NCBI GenBank assembly: GCA_937960895.1
Contig: CALCJD010000022.1
Coordinates: forward strand, 1 to 20,020
Origin: an uncultured Spartobacteria bacterium
Lineage (GTDB): Bacteria; Verrucomicrobiota; Verrucomicrobiia; Chthoniobacterales; Terrimicrobiaceae
Direction: 5' to 3'
DNA: 20,020 nucleotides
The position numbers and the translations under genes were made by a program. Positions 1-7,527 of this stretch are shown piece by piece. The notes under the pieces are model-generated. The model was not told the origin of the DNA and searched no databases. It was given only the letters and a program-made list of their open reading frames with translations. Numbering within the stretch: the stretch's first letter is position 1; every line of letters starts with the position of its first letter.

Positions 1-2
1 AC

Positions 3-83
3 TATCCCAACTGGGACATCACCATCTCCCTCGAGGAAACCATTCGGCAGATTGTCGAAGCATGGAAAACACGGATATCCTGA
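3..83 (+). CDS. 3' end of an NDP-sugar epimerase/dehydratase (extended SDR), partial
   Basis: Only the last 26 codons are inside the window. The frame starting at base 3 reads YPNWDITISLEETIRQIVEAW and a few more residues, then TGA at 81-83. A tyrosine-proline-x-tryptophan stretch followed by an amphipathic 'LEETIRQIVEAW' helix is typical of the C-terminus of extended short-chain dehydrogenases acting on nucleotide sugars. CDP-paratose/tyvelose 2-epimerase-like proteins and related 4,6-dehydratases end this way. The substrate cannot be told from this fragment. The stop lies 22 bp inside the next gene, which suggests translational coupling and one operon. Family assignment is inference from a short tail. 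Confidence 0.6.
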   Translation, partial: YPNWDITISLEETIRQIVEAWKTRIS

Positions 84-1081
84 ACCCCTCGCCAAGAAGG
101 CTGTTTCCAGCCTCCCGGGAGCGTTCTCCGAAACAAAAACTGCTTTCTTTGATTTCGGCGGTTTTCCAATTTTATTCCTCAAACCCCGTCAAAAAAAAGT
201 TCCGCAGAAACCGCAACTTTCAAGGGGCGTTTGAGTTCACCTCACGTTCAACGGGTGCAAACAAGCTTCTTCTGGTTGTGGCGGGCCATAAACCAGGGTT
301 ATGGCCTCTCATTTTCCCGCGGATTCATCGGTTTCTGCCGTGCGGATGGGATGTGTGCCTGTGTGTCCCCGGAGTCCATTCTCCCGAGTTGGCACGCCAG
401 GCGCAGCTTTTCAATTGGTCCATCCTGAAAACCGAGGCCAATCAACTCGCCATCGCACAGAATCTCGCAATCCGGGAGCATCCTTCAGCGTCTTTCATCG
501 TCAAAATTGATGAGGACATTTTCCTTACGGCTGGCTGCCTGGACGGCTTGGAAAAGGCCTTTTCCCAATGCGCTGAGACCACGCCATTCGTGCCGGGAAT
601 CGTGGCACCCTTGATCAACGTCAACGGCTTTTCCTCCCGCATCATCCTTGAGAAGCTCTGGCGGTTGGAAGAGTTTGAAAAACGTTTTGGCTGCTGCCGG
701 CAATCCTGCACGGACACGCCTGTCTGGCAATCGCCTGAAGCTGCAAAATTCCTTTGGGAGATCACCATGCCTTTGGATGAGACGGCGGCTCGTTTTTTAA
801 ACAGCACGCCAACCTTCATTCCGTGTCCCCTGCGCTTCAGCATCGGATGCCTGGCGATTCAAAGGGCTTTCTGGGAGGAAATGGACGGGTTCACGGCGGC
901 CCCGCCCGGTTCCTTGGGTGTGGAGGAAATCGATCTCATCGCCCACTGCGCAGTCGTTTCCCGGCCCATTATGGTCGCCAGACACCTCTTGGTGGGCCAC
1001 GCAGGGTTCGGACCGCAAATGCAGATCATGGAGCCTTGGTTGCTTGCTCAGAAAAACCTTCGGTTAGACGACCCGATCTGA
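62..1081 (+). CDS. GT-A type (GT2-like) glycosyltransferase
   Basis: A 339-residue cytoplasmic protein. After a basic, poorly conserved N-terminus of about 65 residues, it shows a GT-A pattern: a beta strand LLLVVAGHK at 69-77, a stretch QLAIAQNLAI at 128-137, then FIVKIDEDIFLT at 145-156. The D150-E-D152 there fits the metal/NDP-sugar-binding DxD. A later FSIGCLAIQRAFWEEMDGF segment resembles the acceptor-side region of GT2 enzymes. It overlaps the upstream epimerase stop by 22 bp and is followed 13 bp later by a sulfotransferase, so it probably adds a sugar in the same repeat unit. ATG at 62 is used because the frame has no better start; no clear Shine-Dalgarno is present. Donor and acceptor are unknown. 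Confidence 0.7.
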   Translation: MENTDILNPSPRRLFPASRERSPKQKLLSLISAVFQFYSSNPVKKKFRRNRNFQGAFEFTSRSTGANKLLLVVAGHKPGLWPLIFPRIHRFLPCGWDVCLCVPGVHSPELARQAQLFNWSILKTEANQLAIAQNLAIREHPSASFIVKIDEDIFLTAGCLDGLEKAFSQCAETTPFVPGIVAPLINVNGFSSRIILEKLWRLEEFEKRFGCCRQSCTDTPVWQSPEAAKFLWEITMPLDETAARFLNSTPTFIPCPLRFSIGCLAIQRAFWEEMDGFTAAPPGSLGVEEIDLIAHCAVVSRPIMVARHLLVGHAGFGPQMQIMEPWLLAQKNLRLDDPI

Positions 1082-1094
1082 TGTTTCAGCCCGT

Positions 1095-1853
1095 ATGAAA
1101 AAACTGCTCTGCGAATCCGCATTCCGGATCCTTGGAGCAGTCCTTCGCGCCTCAGGTGCCCAAAATTCCTGCCTCTTTGTTCTGGGTGCGATGCGATCGG
1201 GGAACACTCTGTTCAGCCACATCCTTTTTACGAATCCCCGAATCGTCGGCATCGGCGAGGCCTGGCGAACCTATACCCAACCGGCCGACCTCGACCGTCT
1301 CGTGGCAAAACTTCTGTGCTTCCGCCGGACGTGGCTTCACGCCAACCACTATTTTCAGGATACCATCCTCCACAATCATCTCCTCCCCGATCCGGATTTT
1401 CTGACCAATCCGCGGATCATTCCCATATTCCTTCTCCGCGAACCCGGATCGGTTCTCGAAAGTCTCTTTCGGGCCCAATTTCCGGGATTTGAAAGTTGGG
1501 ACCAGATCACTGCTTATTACGTGAGCCGCCACGCCCATCTCGTCCAGTGCGCCCGGAAAACAAAGGGCCGTCGCCTGGTCATCCGTTACGAAGATTTGGT
1601 AGATTTTCCCGCTGCAACCCTCCTCACCCTTCAAAACTCCCTGAATCTGCCCGAACCTTTTTCCCCAAACTATCCTGTATTTGAATTCACCGGCCGCAGA
1701 ACAGGCGATCAATCGCCTTACATTCGGGCGGGAAAAATCATTGGGCGCCGGACCATTGAACCCGTGGCCGTCCCCACTCCGACGCTAAGGGAGTGTACCA
1801 TGGCGTATCAATCCCTGACAAACGAGCTTTCGGCTTCGCCGGACACCCCCTGA
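1095..1853 (+). CDS. Carbohydrate sulfotransferase (PAPS-dependent)
   Basis: 252 residues. The sequence CLFVLGAMRSGNTLFSHIL (about residues 26-44) is the 5'-phosphosulfate-binding loop of PAPS sulfotransferases, and FLLREPGSVLESLF carries the Arg and Ser expected of the 3'-phosphate-binding motif. A typical downstream IRYEDLVDFPAATLLTLQ segment follows. The family transfers sulfate from PAPS to a hydroxyl group; in this setting the likely acceptor is a sugar of the polysaccharide. The start is ATG 1095, 13 bp after the preceding stop. The gene lies between a glycosyltransferase and a methyltransferase, consistent with a decoration step. The family is confident from two motifs; the acceptor is inference. 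Confidence 0.85.
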   Translation: MKKLLCESAFRILGAVLRASGAQNSCLFVLGAMRSGNTLFSHILFTNPRIVGIGEAWRTYTQPADLDRLVAKLLCFRRTWLHANHYFQDTILHNHLLPDPDFLTNPRIIPIFLLREPGSVLESLFRAQFPGFESWDQITAYYVSRHAHLVQCARKTKGRRLVIRYEDLVDFPAATLLTLQNSLNLPEPFSPNYPVFEFTGRRTGDQSPYIRAGKIIGRRTIEPVAVPTPTLRECTMAYQSLTNELSASPDTP

Positions 1854-1857
1854 TTCC

Positions 1858-2553
1858 ATGTTACGAAAACTGGCCAATGGATGGCGGCCCGGGTCGCCGG
1901 CAGCCCGGCTTCGCCAGAAGCGGTTTGCGCTTTTCCTTCAGCTCCTTGAAACACTCCCTGAACCTGTCGACATTCTCGATATCGGGGGACAGGAGGCTTT
2001 TTGGAAAGTGGTGGGTGTTGATCATCCCCGCATCCGTTCCATAGTTCTCCTCAACCGCCGGCCCCAGGAAGTCACCCTGCCCAAACTTTCCAGTGTCATA
2101 GGAGACGCCCGCAGGCTCGATTCCTACCCCGACTCATCGGTCGACGTCATTTTCTCAAATTCTACGATTGAACACGTCGGCGGACTCCGTGACCAACAAA
2201 TGGCTGCACGGGAGATCCAACGGGTCGGCCGACATTATTTTGTTCAAACCCCAAACCGGTTTTTCCCCATAGAACCCCATTTTCTCTTTCCCTTTTTCCA
2301 ATTCCTTCCTCAGGGAATTCGGGCTCAACTCCACCATCGATGGACACTCGGATGGTGGAAAAAGCAGGATGACTATTTTGAAGCCTTGGCCGAGGTGGAA
2401 TCGATCCGCCTGCTTTCCGCCGCGGAGCTGAAACATTTGTTCCCCAACAGCCATCTCGTTCGCGAAAGTTTTTTGGGTTTAACAAAATCCCTGATCGTTC
2501 TTGGGGGATGGCCTCTTCACGAAACTCAACTTTTACTACAAGACACAAAATAA
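1858..2553 (+). CDS. Class I SAM-dependent methyltransferase (type 11-like)
   Basis: 231 residues with a Rossmann-like methyltransferase core. VDILDIGG (37-44) matches SAM-binding motif I, with the usual Gly-rich loop shortened. VIGDARRLDSYPDSSVDVIFSNSTIEHVG (80-108) corresponds to the acidic/motif II region and the post-motif 'EHV'. The C-terminal part, with aromatic-rich segments around HRWTLGWWKKQDDYFEAL, is probably substrate-facing. It begins 4 bp after the sulfotransferase stop and ends 9 bp before a GT4 gene, so it belongs to the same operon. It likely O- or N-methylates a sugar or a nucleotide-sugar; lipid or quinone methylation is unlikely given the context. Substrate not identifiable. 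Confidence 0.8.
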   Translation: MLRKLANGWRPGSPAARLRQKRFALFLQLLETLPEPVDILDIGGQEAFWKVVGVDHPRIRSIVLLNRRPQEVTLPKLSSVIGDARRLDSYPDSSVDVIFSNSTIEHVGGLRDQQMAAREIQRVGRHYFVQTPNRFFPIEPHFLFPFFQFLPQGIRAQLHHRWTLGWWKKQDDYFEALAEVESIRLLSAAELKHLFPNSHLVRESFLGLTKSLIVLGGWPLHETQLLLQDTK

Positions 2554-2562
2554 TTCATTCCT

Positions 2563-3579
2563 ATGAAAATTCTCTTCGATCACCGCACCCCCGTATTTCT
2601 CGCCCATGGTGGATTCGGCCTTCGCACTCAGCAGACTCGCAAGGCGCTCATCGACATAGGTGTCGACGTCGAGTTTGTTCGCTGGTGGGACGACAATCAA
2701 ACGGGCGACCTGATTCACTTCTTCGGCAAGCCCTCCATAAATTACATATATTACGCCCACCTGAAGGGCATCAAGATCGTCTCCAACGAACTGCACAGCG
2801 GCCTGGGGTCGCGGCCCCGCTGGAAGCACATTCTTCAGGGAGCGGTTATCGGCGCCACAAAAAAGCTCTATCCGCCCGCGGCCACCCGCATGGGTTGGAC
2901 CACCTATGAACATGTCGATGCCATGATCGCCCAAACCCAATTCGAGGCCGATCTGATGTGCCAGGTGTTCCATGCACCCCGGGAGACAATGCATGTTATT
3001 CCCGGGGGCGTTAACGACGAGTTTTTCGCGGCTCGGAGGGATCCGTCCAAACGTGAAGATTGGTTGATCAGTACCGTAAGCATTACAACCCGCAAGCGTC
3101 CGGCGGAGCTAGCCGAAGCCGCCGGCATTGCCAAGGTTCCCATCCGTTTCTGCGGTCGCCCCTATTCCGAAAAAGACGAATATTTCAAACGGTTCATGCG
3201 GGCTGTCGAAAAATACAGTGCCTACGTCAAATACGAAGGCGACTTTTCCGATCGCGCCGCCCTTGCGGAGATGTATGGACGGGCCCGGGGCTTTGTTCTT
3301 CCCAGCACCCAGGAAACCTTGAGCCTTTCGTCTCTCGAGGCTGCCGCCGCTGGCTGCCCCCTGTGGTTGACCAATCTTCCCTGGGCCACGACAACCTTTG
3401 GAGACAAAGCCACTTACTGCCCGGACACCGGCAATCCTGAAATTCTGGCCGAATCGTTGCGCAAATTTTATGACAACATCGACAAGGCCCCAAGGGACTT
3501 CCCGGTGCTGAGCTGGAAGGGCGTTGCCGAACGCCTGCGTGACCTTTACGCTGAACTTCTCAACAAACCCACGCAATAA
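2563..3579 (+). CDS. GT4-family (GT-B) glycosyltransferase
   Basis: 338 residues, a usual GT4 length. The N-terminal glycine loop is present (AHGGFGLRTQQ, 14-24). The donor-site basic pair is R178-K179 in ITTRKRPAEL, and the signature E-x7-E is E251 to E259 in ETLSLSSLEAAAAGCP. These three features support a retaining transferase using a nucleotide-sugar at the inner membrane face. It is the last plus-strand gene before a convergent operon; only 36 bp separate its stop from the stop of the minus-strand glycosyltransferase at 3616. No clear hairpin terminator is visible in that gap. Sugar specificity is unknown. Confidence 0.85.
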   Translation: MKILFDHRTPVFLAHGGFGLRTQQTRKALIDIGVDVEFVRWWDDNQTGDLIHFFGKPSINYIYYAHLKGIKIVSNELHSGLGSRPRWKHILQGAVIGATKKLYPPAATRMGWTTYEHVDAMIAQTQFEADLMCQVFHAPRETMHVIPGGVNDEFFAARRDPSKREDWLISTVSITTRKRPAELAEAAGIAKVPIRFCGRPYSEKDEYFKRFMRAVEKYSAYVKYEGDFSDRAALAEMYGRARGFVLPSTQETLSLSSLEAAAAGCPLWLTNLPWATTTFGDKATYCPDTGNPEILAESLRKFYDNIDKAPRDFPVLSWKGVAERLRDLYAELLNKPTQ

Positions 3580-3615
3580 CCGGATCCCTGGAAAAAAGGC
3601 GTGACAGTTTGAAAA

Positions 3616-4821
3616 TTAGATCTCAGCCAACCGGGCACAAAAACTTTCCGGTGAGTGAAGCTTCTTCCAAAGCTCGCCATAGGCTGAAACGACTCTCTGC
3701 TCGTCCATTTTTTCCAGTGCTTCCAAACCATCAGCCAGGCCCTTGCGATCGGTAACCAAAATTCCAAGACCATAATCCCGGAAATATCGGGGAATCGAGG
3801 CATAGGAGGGGCCATAGACCAAAATGGGCCTTCCTGCTTCGTAATATTCCATGATCTTGCAGGAAAACGAGGTTGAAACCATTATCTTCTCATCATCCTC
3901 AAAGCTGTACGGCAAAAAACACGCCCAGCTTTCGCGCAAAATATTAAGGCGCTGCTCAACCGGCAGATTTTGATCGACGCGAATATAGCGGCGATCCGGG
4001 AGAGTCTCAAGAAAGGCATCCGGATTCTGATAGGTGAGAACATGAATGAAAATCTTGAAGGGTTTTTTCTCATTCCATTCCGTCACGACCTCGTAGAGTT
4101 CCCGAAGCGGGGTTGTATAGAGAAAATTAAGACCTCCAGTAAACACAACTGTCCGTGAAAGAGGATTCGGTGTTCCCAGCGGCCGGAAATCCGCAGGCGG
4201 CATCGGAACAGGAAGCGGCAGAAACCTGCTTGCAATGCCGTATTTTTTCTTCAAGTGCTCGGAGTAGCCCTCACTGATAACAAACACCCTGTCCGCTTTC
4301 CGCAGACACCTTTTTTCCATAAGAGGAATAAGACGCGCCAGAAGACGCTTTCCCCTCTTGCGGGCGGATTCTTCAAAATCGTCCACAAGATAGACATCCA
4401 CAGGAAGCCCCAACTTTGCCAGAATTGGTATAAACCAAAGACTTGACGGTTTTGCTCCAAGCAAAATCAATGTTCTTCCGCATGATTGACTGACTGCCTT
4501 GCGGCGGATGGTCGGCAACTGAAAAAAGAGAGCGAACAGGTCCAGAACATCGGACATCAAACCTAGCAGTCTCCGAAAACCCAAACCGGAAACATCCTTG
4601 AAAACATGGACCGGCGCAGGGGCCGATGCCTCGCGAATATCCTCTTTGCGGATCCTCCGGCTGAAACGCCGGGCGAGAACGAGCCCACAACGACCGTCCA
4701 GCGCCCTGACAATGTTCCTTGCGATGCCGTGATTGCCATGCCCCCCTTCAACAAGAGGAGGAGCATCAGAATAGAACAATATTTTGTGCAAATCCTTCGT
4801 ACGGTTTTCAGCCCCGTTCAT
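3616..4821 (-). CDS. GT-B glycosyltransferase, last gene of the minus-strand operon
   Basis: 401 residues from the ATG at 4819-4821. The N-terminal half has a Gly-rich element EGGHGNHGIARNIVRAL (25-41). The C-terminal half shows VVFTGGLNFLYTTPLRELYEVV (about 225-246) and FSCKIMEYYEAGRPILVYG (319-337). The latter corresponds to the 'SKIxEYxAAGxPI' segment of GT4-like sugar transferases. A longer reading from 4926 would run deep into the upstream methyltransferase, and its first 35 residues look unlike protein of this family. The chosen ATG overlaps the methyltransferase stop as ATGA, a standard coupled arrangement. The glycosyltransferase class is well supported; the linkage is unknown. Confidence 0.78.
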   Translation of the reverse strand: MNGAENRTKDLHKILFYSDAPPLVEGGHGNHGIARNIVRALDGRCGLVLARRFSRRIRKEDIREASAPAPVHVFKDVSGLGFRRLLGLMSDVLDLFALFFQLPTIRRKAVSQSCGRTLILLGAKPSSLWFIPILAKLGLPVDVYLVDDFEESARKRGKRLLARLIPLMEKRCLRKADRVFVISEGYSEHLKKKYGIASRFLPLPVPMPPADFRPLGTPNPLSRTVVFTGGLNFLYTTPLRELYEVVTEWNEKKPFKIFIHVLTYQNPDAFLETLPDRRYIRVDQNLPVEQRLNILRESWACFLPYSFEDDEKIMVSTSFSCKIMEYYEAGRPILVYGPSYASIPRYFRDYGLGILVTDRKGLADGLEALEKMDEQRVVSAYGELWKKLHSPESFCARLAEI

Positions 4822-5546
4822 TCTCCGATCTTTTTCGCAAAGCAATAGATTGAAGATCCCAAATATTGGAAGTTTTCGTGTGTAGCCATGCGAAAGATGC
4901 CTTTCACCAGCAACTGGGCCACCCACATGAAGGGAAGTTTCACCAACCTCCAGCGACTGATGGATATCAGGGTGTCATCGCGATACCAAACCTTACCGTA
5001 ACCGCAGATGGTGGCGACCGCCCGGAAAGCCGTTGTCGTGTATGCCCACTGGTGGGTGATGTCGTTGAAAAAATTCCTGCCCACGAAAGGACTGTCACCG
5101 TTTGGCATACGGAGCACGAGCAAACCGCCCGGTTTCAGGGCTCTATGCGCAGCGCGAAGAAAACGGAGCGCCTCTTCACGGGGAAGATGTTCAATGAAGT
5201 CAAACGCGAAGATGAACTGAAAGCCACCTGTAAACTTCTCGAGATCGTCTATCGAATTGCCGTGCGCCACCTCAAATCCCGTCTGTCGGGCCAGCAAAAC
5301 CTCCTTTTCCGCAATGTCACTTCCCCGGATCTCCCTGAAGCCCTTGCCCTTCAACCATGTCATAAGGATTCCCGGGCCACAGGCCGCTTCATAAATTGGA
5401 ACAGAACCGTCCGACGGAAGATAACCTCCCAAAAGTCGCTCATACACGGCTCCCGACCTTCGCACCGCCCTCTGGACGTCCTCAACCGTGTTAATGCCGC
5501 GACAGCTCCCCTGATGGGAATAGTACTCTGATGGTATTTTATTCAT
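4818..5546 (-). CDS. Class I SAM-dependent methyltransferase
   Basis: 242 residues. Motif I is IYEAACGPGILMTWLKGKG (51-69), followed by the acidic strand IRGSDIAE (73-80). The post-motif signature is FAFDFIEHLPREEALRFL (113-130), and ALKPGGLLVLRMPN (136-149) is the usual motif III region. This is the UbiE/type-11-like fold common in polysaccharide clusters for sugar methylation. It overlaps the upstream acetyltransferase by 8 bp and the downstream glycosyltransferase by 4 bp (ATGA). It is the second methyltransferase in the window and is not obviously similar to the one at 1858, so two different methylated positions are plausible (inference). Confidence 0.85.
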   Translation of the reverse strand: MNKIPSEYYSHQGSCRGINTVEDVQRAVRRSGAVYERLLGGYLPSDGSVPIYEAACGPGILMTWLKGKGFREIRGSDIAEKEVLLARQTGFEVAHGNSIDDLEKFTGGFQFIFAFDFIEHLPREEALRFLRAAHRALKPGGLLVLRMPNGDSPFVGRNFFNDITHQWAYTTTAFRAVATICGYGKVWYRDDTLISISRWRLVKLPFMWVAQLLVKGIFRMATHENFQYLGSSIYCFAKKIGE

Positions 5547-6087
5547 TCTGTTTCTGTTTCAAATTTTTCAAAACTTTCGCCGGCGTTCCTCCCACAATGG
5601 TAAAGCTGGGAACGTCTCCCAATACAGTTGCACCTGCCGCTAAGATTGCGCCGTCACCAATTGTCACTGGACCAACGATGGTTACATTTATGCCAATCCA
5701 CACATCATTTCCAATGCGAATTGGCCCTTTCTTTCCTGAAAGATCGGCAGAATGATGTGTCCCGCTGATCATAGTGACATTATGGGAAGCCAGGAGGTTG
5801 TCGCCCACCTCTATTTCAGCGAAGTCGAATATCCGAAGATAAGCGCCTAGCCGCGCATTACTTCCGATAGAAACCTTGTATCCGTTGAATACATGAAGCC
5901 CCTCCGAGATCTGCGATTTTGGTCCAATCTTCATCCCTATTGTGCGCAACATCAGACGACGCAAATCCTGCATTGGATACCAGCTCGGATAGGTCGCCAA
6001 TAAATTTACAACAAACAAAACAAGACGTTTCCAATAAAATCTTAACGCGCAACCCAATCCAGGCCTCAAGTAATTAACAATATTCAT
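5539..6087 (-). CDS. Hexapeptide-repeat (left-handed beta-helix) O-acetyltransferase
   Basis: 182 residues. The C-terminal two thirds is a series of imperfect [LIV]-G-x4 hexapeptides, for example RIGNDVWIGINVTIVGPVTIG (124-144). It ends in ATVLGDVPSFTIVGGTPAKVL, the hallmark C-terminus of WcaF/maltose-acetyltransferase-like enzymes. A histidine pair, H111-H112 in SGTHHSADL, supplies the expected catalytic base. The enzyme uses acetyl-CoA to O-acetylate a sugar. The N-terminal 40 residues are hydrophobic and basic (RFYWKRLVLFVVNLL) and may touch the membrane. The start ATG overlaps the flippase stop by 4 bp. Base composition is noticeably AT-rich compared with the window's right half, as in the flippase. 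Confidence 0.88.
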   Translation of the reverse strand: MNIVNYLRPGLGCALRFYWKRLVLFVVNLLATYPSWYPMQDLRRLMLRTIGMKIGPKSQISEGLHVFNGYKVSIGSNARLGAYLRIFDFAEIEVGDNLLASHNVTMISGTHHSADLSGKKGPIRIGNDVWIGINVTIVGPVTIGDGAILAAGATVLGDVPSFTIVGGTPAKVLKNLKQKQNE

Positions 6088-7475
6088 CTTTTGACTCCAA
6101 ACTCCTGCAACACAAACTTACCCCAGTAAATATTATACCAGTAATTCGTCAAAATTCCCGAAAAAAGACTAGAAAGAGGTATCGCTAACAGTCCAATTTT
6201 GGGAAGCAACAAGAACAACAAAGCCAGATTCAAAAAACCCGCACCCAGCGTCGAATACACAAATGGATTTCGACCAGACGCTAAAACAAAGTATCCGAAC
6301 GAAACCGCAATTCCAAGAATCATGTAATCAACGGACATAAAGAATAACACATTCGTTTCTACATAACTTTCCGCTCCAAATACCCATCTCGCAACTAAAG
6401 GGCTGAGTACAAAAAACAACACACATGCCAACACAGTTCCCACCCAGCTAATAAACAGTGTTCGCACCATGATCTTTCTGGCACCCCCCAAATCACCAGA
6501 CCCTATCATTTTAGTAAACAGAGGAATTTGAGGCATCAGAACTTGCCGAGCGGCTTGATTAATAAACTGCCCAATTTTTTGGGCTAAATAGAACGGAGCT
6601 ACAGCGGATGGGCCTAAAAACGCTCCAATTAGGGGGCTTTGAATTGAACTCACCAAAAAAGACCCTATATTGACAAACCCAACTGGCGCCGCAACCTTAA
6701 GCAGCGGAAAAATAAGCGCCCTATTCCATTTTTTGCGTTTTTCTTTATAAAAAATTTGCGGCGCTATCTTCCGCACAGCGCACCAAGCAGACACCCTGTA
6801 AACGAAAGCGGCAATCAAGGAAATCATTGCCATCTCCGATATATTTTTCCACAGCGCAGCTGCACACATTATAAGGGTGCCATTAAGAAAGAAAAATGCC
6901 GCTGTAAGAAGGCGCGTAACATAAACTTTGCCCAATCCATTTAGGATTGTGTTTTCCACCGCCGCGGACGAAATTAACAATGATGAACCCATCAAACAGT
7001 ACCACGTCCAGCGAAATTTGGACATTTGCGTAACATCCAACAACTCGGTGTGTGGTAATATTAGTTCAAAGATTGCCACTCCGACTAGGGCAGCCAGGAG
7101 AACAGTGCATATTTTTATCCTCTCCGCGGTCACCCGCAATAATGAAAGCCCATCCCATCCTGCGCCAAAATCAAGAAAATCACTTCCGGAATTTTTTTTC
7201 CCTCCGCCGAAACAATGAGCTGCCTGTCTAGAGATTGCAAATCCAACACCAAAATCAACCAAGTTAGCCATATTCAGGAACCCTTGAAAGGCAAACCATC
7301 TACCCACGTCATCTTTTGAGAGGACCCGAAAGAGCAACGGAAGAACCAGAAGACTGGAATAAATTGATGCAGACTGTTGCAACCAGCCCGCTAGAGTGCC
7401 AGATTTTCCCGGATGTTGGTTCATCCAAGATATCGCCCGCTTCAGTGAGTTCAGCATCAGGGTTTTACGCAGCAT
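6084..7475 (-). CDS. wzx: Wzx-type polysaccharide repeat-unit flippase (MOP superfamily)
   Basis: 463 residues, nearly all hydrophobic helices (roughly 12 or more), the normal size and character of Wzx/PST transporters. Near the N-terminus, SLLVLPLLFRVLSKDDVGRWFAF resembles the 'P...R.L...E.G.w' start of flippases. A helix containing GAFLGPSAVAPFYLAQKIGQFIN resembles the mid-protein conserved segment. The role is to flip undecaprenyl-diphosphate-linked repeat units to the periplasm. It is the first gene of the minus-strand operon. Two starts are possible, ATG 7475 and ATG 7457. If the promoter at 7485-7512 is correct, the second leaves a more ordinary leader. The gene is AT-rich: bases 6121-6180 have 21 G+C of 60, against 42 of 60 at 17281-17340. 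Confidence 0.85.
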   Translation of the reverse strand: MLRKTLMLNSLKRAISWMNQHPGKSGTLAGWLQQSASIYSSLLVLPLLFRVLSKDDVGRWFAFQGFLNMANLVDFGVGFAISRQAAHCFGGGKKNSGSDFLDFGAGWDGLSLLRVTAERIKICTVLLAALVGVAIFELILPHTELLDVTQMSKFRWTWYCLMGSSLLISSAAVENTILNGLGKVYVTRLLTAAFFFLNGTLIMCAAALWKNISEMAMISLIAAFVYRVSAWCAVRKIAPQIFYKEKRKKWNRALIFPLLKVAAPVGFVNIGSFLVSSIQSPLIGAFLGPSAVAPFYLAQKIGQFINQAARQVLMPQIPLFTKMIGSGDLGGARKIMVRTLFISWVGTVLACVLFFVLSPLVARWVFGAESYVETNVLFFMSVDYMILGIAVSFGYFVLASGRNPFVYSTLGAGFLNLALLFLLLPKIGLLAIPLSSLFSGILTNYWYNIYWGKFVLQEFGVKR

Positions 7476-7484
7476 CTTTTCGTC

Positions 7485-7512
7485 TTTATACGTGGCGCCT
7501 GCCTAATTGCAA
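7485..7512 (-). promoter_or_regulatory. Putative sigma70-like promoter for the minus-strand operon
   Basis: Read on the minus strand, TTGCAA (7512-7507) is followed after 16 bp by TATAAA (7490-7485), close to consensus -35 and -10 boxes. The predicted transcription start is around 7478, three bases before ATG 7475 and about 21 bases before ATG 7457. The segment lies in the 52-bp divergent gap between the flippase and the plus-strand polymerase-like gene. No equally good plus-strand promoter was found in this gap. Prediction by eye only. Confidence 0.4.
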
Positions 7513-7527
7513 CAATCATTCACTCCA

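Noticed and set aside
3580..3615. An intrinsic terminator between the convergent genes
   Set aside because: The 36 bp show an A-run but no matching GC-rich inverted repeat that I could pair.
4822..4926. N-terminal extension of the minus-strand glycosyltransferase to 4926
   Set aside because: It would overlap the methyltransferase by about 100 bp. The ATG at 4821 gives a standard ATGA overlap and begins just before the first beta strand.
4866..5531. A 221-codon plus-strand frame
   Set aside because: It is the shadow of the minus-strand methyltransferase, which has intact SAM motifs and coupled neighbours.
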